Part shown: positions 26,599-35,054 of the stretch, piece by piece
Numbering within the stretch: position 1 is the first letter of the stretch
How the letters are laid out: every line of letters begins with the position of its first letter
NCBI RefSeq assembly: GCF_025567095.1
Contig: NZ_JAOQJH010000006.1
Source of the DNA: Anthropogastromicrobium aceti
Lineage (GTDB): Bacteria; Bacillota; Clostridia; Lachnospirales; Lachnospiraceae
Direction: 5' to 3' (one strand)
Length of the DNA stretch: 64,000 nt
Notes under the pieces: generated by a model
Databases searched by the model: none
Told to the model about the DNA's origin: nothing
Seen by the model: only the letters and a program-made list of their open reading frames with translations
Made by a program: the position numbers and the translations under genes

Positions 26599-28038
26599 AT
26601 GATAGAAAAAGAACGTCAAAGTGAATTAATTAGAAAGTTCGTCGTATCACAGGAAATGCCAGATGACGAGATAGCAAATCTGAGCCTGGACGAGCTTACT
26701 TATATTTACTTCAACACAGAGATTGCAAAAAAAGATGAGAAATACAAGGCAATTCATTTCCCGATTAAGCAGCAGATTATTTATTGGGGCGTTGTCGATG
26801 CGATTAAGAAGGCAGAGACACTGTATGTTGCATTTACAGAAAGACCGAAGTATCCGTACCTTGATCCGGGCAGGAATGTATGGCTGTTTTCAACAGAGGA
26901 TAACCTGACTAGAGCACTTAAGAAACTCGAGGAAGATCGAGGAATGCATCTGATTTATCAGAAGCTGCCAAATCAGGTAATTGTTCCGTTTTTTGCTCAG
27001 CTGTATTATTGGGGCATTGAGCAGGTGATTGTTGACAACATGAATCATCCGATGATCGTAAAGCGCTCTGATGTGATGCCAGAGATGGATCAGAAGAAAG
27101 ATGAGAAGAAGCAGGATCTTTGCAATGGAAAGCTGCAGGCCGCATTAATTCAGCATGCACAGTTTATGGCACAGAATCCTGATGCATCTGTATTTAGGGA
27201 TGATAAGGAAAAGTTAAAGGTTTATACGATTTTAGCTAACAATGTATTCTTTGAAGTATGTGATGCTAAGTTTATGGCACCGACAGTTATGGAGAAGGAT
27301 GGAAAGACCTTCCGTGCAGGTGAGGAGATTCCAGAGGGTGCACGTCCTGCAATTGTGTTTATGGGAAAGAAGGATTCTGATCAGAAGGCACTTCCACTGT
27401 TTACTGATATTACAGAGTTCATGAGAGTATATAAGCCGCATGAGATGGGTATTTCAGTTCTGACTTACGAGGCAGCCGAGAAGATGGCAAAGGCAAACAA
27501 TGCCGAGATCGTAATCAACAGAAATGGAACTGGACTTACTGTAAACGAGCATGTAATGGGTCTGATTGATAAGATCCGTGCAAAGAAGGAAGAAGTAAAG
27601 GCGAAAGCTGCTGAGGCTGCAGAAAACGGTGAGGAGTCCGCAAGCGAGCCAACACCTACACCAGTTTCGAATGTACCAAAGACAGTAATGCCGACTGAGA
27701 CAAAGACAGAGAGCGCATCTAATGAGGCGCAGGGTGAAGTCACATATGGAGATCTTGTTGATGAGCCAGATATGTTGATTGGCGCCTTAAAGAGAACTGC
27801 AAAGGCAACAAGACAGGTAAAGCGTATGTGGTTAGCACAGCGTGTACAGGGAAGCAAGGAGGGTTATCTGTTAGTAGCAGAGACTACAAGCAGCTCTGAT
27901 ACCGTTCTTGAGCAGTTAAAGCTTGCTGCGAAGGATTACTTAAACGGAAAAGAAATTGAATGCCGCAGAGCAGATCCGGCAGCGTTAGCAATCGTAGACA
28001 ATATCAAACCATTTTATAAAAAAGGTATTTTTGGCTAA
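26599..28038 (+). CDS. SseB-like domain protein
   Basis: About 479 residues, cytoplasmic, no membrane segment. The middle part (about 210-340) has the SseB N-terminal course: KLQAALIQHAQ, VYTILANNVFFEVC, ALPLFTDITEFMRVYKP. The first 170 residues look like a related, more diverged domain (VVDAIKKAETLYVAFTERP, VWLFSTEDNLTRALKKL). A Lys/Glu/Ala helix and a Pro/Thr linker (370-410) lead to a C-terminal domain (KRMWLAQRVQGSKEGYLLVAE) like SseB_C. Start 26599 follows GAGAGG; earlier ATG 26503 would be almost leaderless. Function unknown; SseB proteins are regulators or enhancers of serine sensitivity in enterobacteria, and serine dehydratase genes follow, but that link is only suggestive. Confidence 0.72.
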   Translation: MIEKERQSELIRKFVVSQEMPDDEIANLSLDELTYIYFNTEIAKKDEKYKAIHFPIKQQIIYWGVVDAIKKAETLYVAFTERPKYPYLDPGRNVWLFSTEDNLTRALKKLEEDRGMHLIYQKLPNQVIVPFFAQLYYWGIEQVIVDNMNHPMIVKRSDVMPEMDQKKDEKKQDLCNGKLQAALIQHAQFMAQNPDASVFRDDKEKLKVYTILANNVFFEVCDAKFMAPTVMEKDGKTFRAGEEIPEGARPAIVFMGKKDSDQKALPLFTDITEFMRVYKPHEMGISVLTYEAAEKMAKANNAEIVINRNGTGLTVNEHVMGLIDKIRAKKEEVKAKAAEAAENGEESASEPTPTPVSNVPKTVMPTETKTESASNEAQGEVTYGDLVDEPDMLIGALKRTAKATRQVKRMWLAQRVQGSKEGYLLVAETTSSSDTVLEQLKLAAKDYLNGKEIECRRADPAALAIVDNIKPFYKKGIFG

Positions 28039-28052
28039 TGCTAAGAATAACG

Positions 28053-28086
28053 GGCCATTCTGAATCAGGCAGAGTGGCCTTTCCTT
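28053..28086 (+). terminator. Terminator after the SseB-like gene
   Basis: GGCCATTCTG (28053-28062) pairs with CAGAGTGGCC (28070-28079), T-rich tail. Confidence 0.75.
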
Positions 28087-28105
28087 TTGATTAATAGGAG
28101 GAGCA

Positions 28106-28777
28106 ATGAATATTCTTGATATTATCGGACCAGTTATGGTCGGCCCGTCAAGCTCCCATACAGCGGGAGCTGTTCGAATTGGCCTGGTAGCAGGAAAGCT
28201 TTTGGCAGAACCGATCAAAGAGGCACAGATTCATCTGCATGGTTCCTTCTGGGCGACTGGAAGCGGCCATGGTACAGATCGGGCAATTGTCGCCGGACTT
28301 TTGGGGCTTGCAGTAGATGATGCAAGGATTCCACAAAGCTTTGAGCTGGCAGATGAGGCTGGAATGAAATTTTCGTTTGATCATGTGGAGCTAGTTGATG
28401 CACATCCTAACACTGTCAAGCTAAATCTTACAGGTGTAAATGGAAGTGTGCTTGAGGTAGTAGCAGCTTCAATAGGCGGCGGACGCATTCGTGTCTGTGA
28501 AATTGATGGTCTTCCAGCTAATTTTGAGGGTGATTATCCGACATTGATCGTGAGAAATATTGACCAGCCAGGACATGTGATGGAGGTTACGGCAATGCTT
28601 GGTCACAAGGGTGTCAATATCGCTACGCTTCAGTTGTTTCGTCAGAGCAGAGGAGGCCAGGCTGCGATGGTTATTGAGTGTGATCAGGAGGTTCCAGCAG
28701 AGTCAATCAAGTGGCTGTCCAGACAGGAAGGCATTGTCAAAGTCACATATTTGAGTCAGGCACAAAGGGAAGATTAA
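28106..28777 (+). CDS. sdaAB: L-serine dehydratase, beta subunit
   Basis: A 223-residue subunit of the iron-sulfur L-serine deaminase that converts serine to pyruvate and ammonia. The N-terminal catalytic-beta domain shows IIGPVMVGPSSSHTAGAVRIG and a GTDRAIVAGLLG stretch. The C-terminus is an ACT domain (VRNIDQPGHVMEVTAMLGHKGVNIATLQL), which binds a regulatory amino acid. RBS TAGGAGGAGC. The alpha subunit follows after 27 bases. Confidence 0.95.
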   Translation: MNILDIIGPVMVGPSSSHTAGAVRIGLVAGKLLAEPIKEAQIHLHGSFWATGSGHGTDRAIVAGLLGLAVDDARIPQSFELADEAGMKFSFDHVELVDAHPNTVKLNLTGVNGSVLEVVAASIGGGRIRVCEIDGLPANFEGDYPTLIVRNIDQPGHVMEVTAMLGHKGVNIATLQLFRQSRGGQAAMVIECDQEVPAESIKWLSRQEGIVKVTYLSQAQRED

Positions 28778-28804
28778 AATGATGCAGTGCGAAAGGATTG
28801 AGAT

Positions 28805-29674
28805 ATGTATAAATCATTAGAAGAAATTGCGCAGGTGTCAAAACAAAAAAATATACCGTTTTGGCAGGTGATCCTTGAGGATGACTGTAAGGAGCGCATG
28901 GTGAGTCCCGAGCAGTCAAAAAAAGAATTGATGGCAATGTATCAGGCGATGAAAGAGGCAGATGCAGCCTATGATGCCAAACAAAAGTCAAGAAGCGGTA
29001 TGGTAGGCGGAAATGGACAATTGTTTCATGATGCAGTCGTATCTGGAAAAACAATTTGCGGTCCAGTAATTGCATCGGCAATTGAAAAAGCACTGAAGAT
29101 GGGTGAGTCAAACGCCTGTATGAAACGTATTGTGGCAGCACCTACGGCTGGTGCCTGTGGTGTGGTTCCAGCTGTATATCTAACGCTTCAGGAACAGCGC
29201 CAGATTGATGATGAGCGTATGCTTGAGGCAATGTATATTGCATCAGGTGTGGGCGGTGTCATTGCAAACCGTGCATTTCTTGCGGGTGCGGCAGGAGGTT
29301 GTCAGGCAGAGATTGGTTCTGCAAGTTCAATGGCAGCAGCAGGAGCTGTTTACCTTGCAGGAGGAGACACCGAGGCAATCATCCATGCAGCAGCTATGGC
29401 AATGAAAAATCTGCTTGGCCTTGCATGTGATCCTGTAGCCGGTCTTGTGGAGGTGCCTTGTGTGAAGCGAAATGTTGTAGGTGCAGTTAATGCGCTTTCA
29501 GCAGCTGATATGGCACTGGCTGGTGTTCGAAGCATCATTCCGCCAGACGAAGTGTTTGATGCGATGAGAAGTGTTGGAATCAGTCTTCCTGAGGCTATTC
29601 GTGAGACAGGAAAGGGAGGACTGGCTGCAACAACAACAGGACAAAAGATTGCGCAGGGGCTTCAGCATGAGTAA
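28805..29674 (+). CDS. sdaAA: L-serine dehydratase, alpha subunit
   Basis: A 289-residue subunit carrying the 4Fe-4S cluster. The conserved cysteines are in PTAGACGVVPA, LACDPVAGLVEVPCVKRN, and the Gly-rich GSASSMAAAGAVYLAGG block is present. With SdaAB it makes the two-subunit enzyme common in Firmicutes. The stop overlaps the next start by eight bases. Confidence 0.95.
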   Translation: MYKSLEEIAQVSKQKNIPFWQVILEDDCKERMVSPEQSKKELMAMYQAMKEADAAYDAKQKSRSGMVGGNGQLFHDAVVSGKTICGPVIASAIEKALKMGESNACMKRIVAAPTAGACGVVPAVYLTLQEQRQIDDERMLEAMYIASGVGGVIANRAFLAGAAGGCQAEIGSASSMAAAGAVYLAGGDTEAIIHAAAMAMKNLLGLACDPVAGLVEVPCVKRNVVGAVNALSAADMALAGVRSIIPPDEVFDAMRSVGISLPEAIRETGKGGLAATTTGQKIAQGLQHE

Positions 29675-30350
29675 TCAAGTCAATTGCAGACGACCTGTCA
29701 GAGGCTTAACTTTGACAGGTTGTTTTGCCGCAGTAGTAGGCGGGCTCATTTTATTTTTGTGCCTTGTCTGTGTAAGTGTAACCGTTACGCTGAATTTTCG
29801 CCCACTCTACTATTTAGATATGAAGCTGCTTCATATCTCAGACAGCAGCGGTTACAGTAATGACGTGATCAGAAAAAACTTTGATGCGTTGATTCGTTAC
29901 AATAACATCTGGCATACGGGGATACTTAATTTCCCTGATTTTCCAATGTCAGAATCTGGGCGTATTCACTTTGAGGAAGTGAAAAAAGTATTTAGTGTTT
30001 TTGAGTATGGAGCATTGATTTTAATTCCATTGTCAGCTGTTGAAATTATAGCGGCAAAGAAAAAGCGTTTTGGAAGTCTTTTTGCAGCAGCGGGAATTAT
30101 TAGTGTTGGTATACCGGCATCACTTGGTCTTTTGATTGCAGCAAACTGGGAATGGGTATTTATTACATTTCATAAGCTTGTGTTTCAAAATGATTATTGG
30201 CTATTTGATCCATATACGGATCCAGTTATTACGATTTTGCCAGATGAATTTTTTATGCACTGTGCAGCAATGATTCTGCTTCTTGTACTCGCAGGAAGTC
30301 TTGTTTTTTTTGCAGCATGGAAAAAACTGGCAAAGAAAAAAGTAAAATAA
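29667..30350 (+). CDS. TIGR01906/DUF1461 membrane protein (Lit-like)
   Basis: A 227-residue integral membrane protein with about five hydrophobic segments. It shows the family blocks IHFEEVKKVFSVFEYGA and FHKLVFQNDYWLFDPYTDP, ending ILPDEFFMHC. This family includes Lit, the lipoprotein intramolecular transacylase of some Firmicutes, whose activity depends on two conserved histidines; both block histidines are here. It begins at 29667 inside the end of sdaAA (ATGAGTAA). Lit function here is inferred from family only; other members are uncharacterised. Confidence 0.75.
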   Translation: MSNQVNCRRPVRGLTLTGCFAAVVGGLILFLCLVCVSVTVTLNFRPLYYLDMKLLHISDSSGYSNDVIRKNFDALIRYNNIWHTGILNFPDFPMSESGRIHFEEVKKVFSVFEYGALILIPLSAVEIIAAKKKRFGSLFAAAGIISVGIPASLGLLIAANWEWVFITFHKLVFQNDYWLFDPYTDPVITILPDEFFMHCAAMILLLVLAGSLVFFAAWKKLAKKKVK

Positions 30351-30385
30351 GTATGTGCCATAGGGCATCAAAGCAAAGGAGAAAA

Positions 30386-33298
30386 ATGGAAACAATTAAG
30401 GAAGCAACAGGTGCGGCAATTCGCCCTCACGATCTTTCATATGAAACAATTCTTTACGCATCCGATTTTGGAGCAGCGCCTAAAAAAAGTGCTGTAGAAA
30501 ATACTCAGGCGATCAACCAAGCAATTCTGGCAGCATCAAAGCAGGGCGGTGCAACTGTTGTAATTGCAAAAGGAGAGTATCGTACCTATACTATTGAATT
30601 AAAAAGTCATGTGCATCTTCATTTCGAGGAAGGCGCAGTAATTCGTGCAGCGAGAACTGATATTAAGCATTCTTATGTCAATCAGGATGGCGAGGGTGGC
30701 AATTACCTTGAGCCGGAAATCAATCGTTTTGCAGGTCTGCAGGATCATGGTCACAGCTATTTTGCAAACAGTCTGTTTTATGGTGCAGATCTGTGTGATA
30801 TCATGATTTCTGGTGATGGACTGATTGATGGAAGCAGCTGGAATGAAGAAGAAAAGTGCCGTGAATATGTGCTTTTAGGCGGTGATCCGTCTGAGCCGGC
30901 TTTTAGAAATGAGAAAGGCCATAACGGTGAGTGGTTTGGAAATAAGGCAATTGCACTTGTGCGCTGTAAAAATGTTGTACTGACAGATTTCTCACTCGTA
31001 ATCGGCGGCCATTTTGCCATTATTGCAGAAGGTGTTGAAAACATGTATGTTGACGGCATTTTGATTGATACAAATCGAGATGCATTTGATGTAGACTGCT
31101 GTAAGGATGTGACGGTTAGAAATAGTGTATTCAATTCACTTACAGATGATGGTCTTGTTATGAAAAGCTCTTATGGTGCTGGTATTTTTATGCCGCTTGA
31201 AAATGTGCTTATCGAGGATTGCAAGGTATCTGGCTACGATGCAGGAAGCGTCTATGCAAAGACCTACACAAACGAAAAGCTTGTGGCTGAGGATCGTTGC
31301 GGCCCGACAGGCCGTGTAAAGCTTGGAACCGAGTCTTCATGTGGCTATCATCAGGTAACAGTGCGCCGTGTTGACTTTGAGCATTCAAGAGGTTTTGCAT
31401 TAGAAGCAGTAGACGGAAGTGATCTGACAGATATTATTTTTGAAGACAGCCATATGAAGTATGTTAGCAGCTCTCCAATTTTTATCCGTGTTGGTGATCG
31501 CTGCCGATTCCCAGTGACAGGCATGCAGATGAGTGAGGAGATTCAGGCTAAGGCACCTAATATTCGTCTGGACAACAGGGGATTTGTTATTCCTGATAAT
31601 GAGCATTATCCAGTAATTCCGGCAGTGCGTTATACGCCGTCCTACAATAAAACAAAGCTTGTCAGTGTGGACGGGCGTTCCTTTTTCACAGTTGTGGATG
31701 AAGAAAATCCAGTTACGCTGAATCAGGCAAATTTAGTCAAAGAAGATGGTGTAATTTATGGCAAGGTGTATGTGGCAGGAGAAGGCTATGTGGCAGACCG
31801 CACGAGACCTCTTGACGCACCAGAGGCAGCATTAAGGGCAAATGGATGTTCAAGACCACTTGCAAAGGTAAAAAATATTAGAATTGCACGTGTCAGCGCA
31901 GAGAGTGTTGATCCAAGATACCCGATTCTTCTTGCCGGTCTTGATGGCAGCAGCATTGAAAATGTACAGCTGGAAGATATTAAGGTGACTTATCGCGGCG
32001 GATTAACGATGGAGCATGCGACAGAGCAGCGTCAGTTAAATACGAACTGGGAGTATACACAGTATCAGACAAAGCCGTCCATTCAGAGTCTTCCTTGGCT
32101 TGTGAATACATTTTTCCTGAAAAACGAGGGCTTGCTTCCGAGAGTCGATTGGGACGAAAAGACAAAGAGCTGGAAGGATGATCCTTATAATGTGCCAGAG
32201 CTTCCGACTTCTTATCCAGAGCCAAGTATTTTTGGTATCTTGCCGGCATACGGATTTTATGCTCGTCATGTAAAAGGATTAGAGGTAAAGGGTCTGTCAA
32301 TTGGTTTTGAGAAAGAAGATACGCGTCATGCAATTGTTCTTGATGATGTGGCAGATGCAAGCTTTGAAGATCTTTCTCTTCAGACAGCAAAAGAAACGCA
32401 AGAAGTAGCTTTTGTAACAAGTATGTATAAGCGTCCGGCAAATCTCGAATATGTACCAGATCAGCCATATCATATGACAACGATTACAAACGTAACGCTT
32501 CCGGAAAATATTTCTGTTAAGCTGGCAACAGTTGAGGCACCAGCACCGGGAACACCAAGAGATTCCTTCTATAGCTGCCCAACACTGCCAATTCCGGAAA
32601 ATGGCTACCGCTATCAGAAAGAGACAGATGTATATCCATTACCGCTTACTGTTTTTCCACCGTTTGAAAATCTTACAACTGGAAAGACAAGAAATCCGGC
32701 AGAGGAGACGAGCCGTAAAGAGGTGCCGGGCATGATTTATAATGAAGGCCTTGCACAGCGTGAGTACACTGTTTATCGTGATCATGGCAAGCATGTATCT
32801 GTTACTATGAAGAAAATGACAAAAGAGCAGGTTGGAGAGATTGCAGCAGTTGAGCGTGCATGCTTCCTTCCAGCAGAGGCTGCATCCGAGAAGGATTTTG
32901 AGGAGCGTTTTTCAAGTCCGGCTTTTGTTTGCTATGGTGCATACAATGAAGAAGGAGAGCTGATTGGCTTTATTGATGGTGCTTCATATGATAAACCAGA
33001 GCTTCCTGATGAGCTTTATCATGATACTACAAAGCTTGTAGAAAATGGTCCATGGCAGACTGTATTTGGTGTTAATGTGATTGCACGTTACCGCAGAATG
33101 GGTGTTGCAGGCCAGATGGTACGTCACTATGTTGAGGAGAGCCGTAAGCGCGGACAAGACGGTGTTGTGCTAACATGTAAGGATCATCTGCGTCCTCTTT
33201 ATGAAAAAGCCGGATTTATCTGGCAGGGTGTATCAGCTTCCACACACGGCGGTGTGAAGTGGAATGATATGCTACTTCGCTTCCGAAAAGGAGAATAA
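30386..33298 (+). CDS. GH28-like beta-helix protein fused to a GNAT acetyltransferase
   Basis: A 970-residue protein with no signal peptide. Residues about 20-450 form a GH28 polygalacturonase-like parallel beta-helix: YASDFGAAPKKSAVENTQAINQAI, the GDGLIDG motif, DTNRDAFDVDCCKDVTV (like NTDGID) and SLTDDGLVMKSS (like GDDCIAIKSG), so the catalytic aspartates appear kept. A further beta-helix-like part runs to about 790. From about 805 to the end is a GNAT domain: MTKEQVGEIAAVERACFLP, VNVIARYRRMGVAGQMVRHYVEE, LTCKDHLRPLYEKAGF. Start 30386 follows AAAGGAG; the frame open from 30317 overlaps the preceding gene. The frame is continuous with no stop between domains. I do not know this fusion. An intracellular pectin-oligomer role is a guess. 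Confidence 0.8.
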   Translation: METIKEATGAAIRPHDLSYETILYASDFGAAPKKSAVENTQAINQAILAASKQGGATVVIAKGEYRTYTIELKSHVHLHFEEGAVIRAARTDIKHSYVNQDGEGGNYLEPEINRFAGLQDHGHSYFANSLFYGADLCDIMISGDGLIDGSSWNEEEKCREYVLLGGDPSEPAFRNEKGHNGEWFGNKAIALVRCKNVVLTDFSLVIGGHFAIIAEGVENMYVDGILIDTNRDAFDVDCCKDVTVRNSVFNSLTDDGLVMKSSYGAGIFMPLENVLIEDCKVSGYDAGSVYAKTYTNEKLVAEDRCGPTGRVKLGTESSCGYHQVTVRRVDFEHSRGFALEAVDGSDLTDIIFEDSHMKYVSSSPIFIRVGDRCRFPVTGMQMSEEIQAKAPNIRLDNRGFVIPDNEHYPVIPAVRYTPSYNKTKLVSVDGRSFFTVVDEENPVTLNQANLVKEDGVIYGKVYVAGEGYVADRTRPLDAPEAALRANGCSRPLAKVKNIRIARVSAESVDPRYPILLAGLDGSSIENVQLEDIKVTYRGGLTMEHATEQRQLNTNWEYTQYQTKPSIQSLPWLVNTFFLKNEGLLPRVDWDEKTKSWKDDPYNVPELPTSYPEPSIFGILPAYGFYARHVKGLEVKGLSIGFEKEDTRHAIVLDDVADASFEDLSLQTAKETQEVAFVTSMYKRPANLEYVPDQPYHMTTITNVTLPENISVKLATVEAPAPGTPRDSFYSCPTLPIPENGYRYQKETDVYPLPLTVFPPFENLTTGKTRNPAEETSRKEVPGMIYNEGLAQREYTVYRDHGKHVSVTMKKMTKEQVGEIAAVERACFLPAEAASEKDFEERFSSPAFVCYGAYNEEGELIGFIDGASYDKPELPDELYHDTTKLVENGPWQTVFGVNVIARYRRMGVAGQMVRHYVEESRKRGQDGVVLTCKDHLRPLYEKAGFIWQGVSASTHGGVKWNDMLLRFRKGE

Positions 33299-33303
33299 AA
33301 GAA

Positions 33304-35052
33304 ATGAAGAAACTGTTGATTTATTTAAAGACATACCGTAAGGAGGCATGTCTGGCACCAATTTTTAAGATGCTTGAGGCTGTCTTTGAACTGTTTGTGC
33401 CGCTTGTTATTAAAGGAATTATCGACTACGGTATTGCAGCAGAAGACCGCGCATATTGTCTTCGCATGGGACTGCTGCTTTTACTGCTTGCCGTAATCGG
33501 TCTTGCAATGGCAACTACAGCGCAGTGGTTTTCTGCAAGAGCGGCAGCAGGATTTGCAGCTAAGATTAAGCAGGTATTAATGGAGCATATTCAGAAGCTT
33601 TCATATACAGAGCTGGATACTATTGGTACCTCTACTCTGATCACTCGTATGACAAGTGATGTTAATCAGGTTCAGACAGGAACCAACTTAGTGCTTCGTC
33701 TGTTCATGCGTTCTCCATTCATTGTATTTGGCTCTATGATTATGGCATTTACTATTGATTTTAAGGCTGCGATGATCTTTGTGATTACAATTCCGCTTTT
33801 GTCTGTTGTTGTATTTGGCATTATGCTTTCAAGCATTCCGCTTTATAAAAAGGTACAGTCACAGCTTGACCGCGTGCTTGGTATTACAAGAGAAAATCTG
33901 ACAGGTGTGCGTGTAATTCGTGCATTTAATAAGGAAGAAGAAGAAATCAGCCACTTTAAGACAGAGAATGAGCAGTTTACAAGACTACAGACTTTTGTTG
34001 GAAAGATTTCAGCATTGATGAATCCATTAACATTTGTTATCGTTAATTCTGCAATTCTTGTTCTTGTCTGGACTGGTGCCTGGAGAGTAGAGGGAGGCAT
34101 TTTGACACAGGGTGCTGTTGTAGCTCTTGTCAACTATATGTCTCAGATCTTAGTCGAGCTGATTAAATTAGCAGATTTAATTATTAATATTACAAAGGCA
34201 GTTGCATGTGGAAACCGTATCCAGAAAGTTCTAGAAGTAGAGCCGTCTATGGAAAATGGAAGCGATAAGGAAATTGCAGAGAAAGCGACTGTACCTGCAG
34301 TTGATTTTGATCATGTATCCTTAACCTATGCTGGTGCCGGTGCACCGTCTCTTACCGATATTGATCTGCATGTAAAGACAGGTCAGACAGTCGGAATCAT
34401 CGGAGGAACTGGTTCTGGTAAGACTTCTGTTGTCAATCTGATTCCACGTTTCTACGATGCGACAGAGGGAACTGTTCGCGTATTTGGAAAGTCAGTGAAG
34501 GATCAAGATATCGAGTCACTTAGAAGCCAGATTGCGGTTGTTCCACAGAAGGCAGTATTGTTTGCAGGAACGATCCGCGAAAATATGAAGTGGGGCAAGG
34601 AGGATGCAACCGATGAGGAGATCATGGAAGCACTTGCCATTGCTCAGGCAACTGAAGTCGTAGAAAAGAAGGAAGGCGGTCTTGATGCTTTTGTTGAGCA
34701 GGGCGGAAAGAATCTTTCTGGCGGTCAGAGACAGCGTCTGACTATTGCGCGTGCACTAGTAAGAAAACCACGCATTTTAATCCTTGATGACAGTGCCTCG
34801 GCACTTGACTTTGCGACTGATGCAGCTCTTAGAAAGGCAATTCGAGAGATGAAAAATGCACCAACTGTATTTATTGTATCGCAGAGAACTTCTTCTATCA
34901 GATTTGCTGATCAGATTTTAGTGCTTGATGATGGAAAGAGCGTTGGTGTTGGCACGCATGATGAGCTTCTTACAACGTGCAGTGTATATAAAGAAATTTA
35001 TGATTCTCAGTATAAAAAGACTGACAGCAAAAAGTCAGGAAAGGAGGCGTAA
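33304..35052 (+). CDS. ABC exporter half-transporter with degenerate catalytic site
   Basis: A 582-residue type I ABC exporter half: six membrane helices (1-310), then an ATPase domain with Walker A GGTGSGKTS, signature LSGGQRQR and Walker B RILILDDSASALD. The catalytic glutamate after Walker B is Asp and the switch histidine is Gln (IVSQRTSS). This is the degenerate-site pattern of heterodimeric exporters such as TM287/288 and LmrCD. It begins five bases after the GH28-GNAT gene and two bases before its partner. Confidence 0.92.
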   Translation: MKKLLIYLKTYRKEACLAPIFKMLEAVFELFVPLVIKGIIDYGIAAEDRAYCLRMGLLLLLLAVIGLAMATTAQWFSARAAAGFAAKIKQVLMEHIQKLSYTELDTIGTSTLITRMTSDVNQVQTGTNLVLRLFMRSPFIVFGSMIMAFTIDFKAAMIFVITIPLLSVVVFGIMLSSIPLYKKVQSQLDRVLGITRENLTGVRVIRAFNKEEEEISHFKTENEQFTRLQTFVGKISALMNPLTFVIVNSAILVLVWTGAWRVEGGILTQGAVVALVNYMSQILVELIKLADLIINITKAVACGNRIQKVLEVEPSMENGSDKEIAEKATVPAVDFDHVSLTYAGAGAPSLTDIDLHVKTGQTVGIIGGTGSGKTSVVNLIPRFYDATEGTVRVFGKSVKDQDIESLRSQIAVVPQKAVLFAGTIRENMKWGKEDATDEEIMEALAIAQATEVVEKKEGGLDAFVEQGGKNLSGGQRQRLTIARALVRKPRILILDDSASALDFATDAALRKAIREMKNAPTVFIVSQRTSSIRFADQILVLDDGKSVGVGTHDELLTTCSVYKEIYDSQYKKTDSKKSGKEA

Positions 35053-35054
35053 TC

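Noticed and set aside
31980..32480. A 166-codon minus-strand frame opposite the GH28-GNAT gene
   Set aside because: Low-complexity Leu/His-rich shadow; the plus strand encodes a continuous recognised protein.
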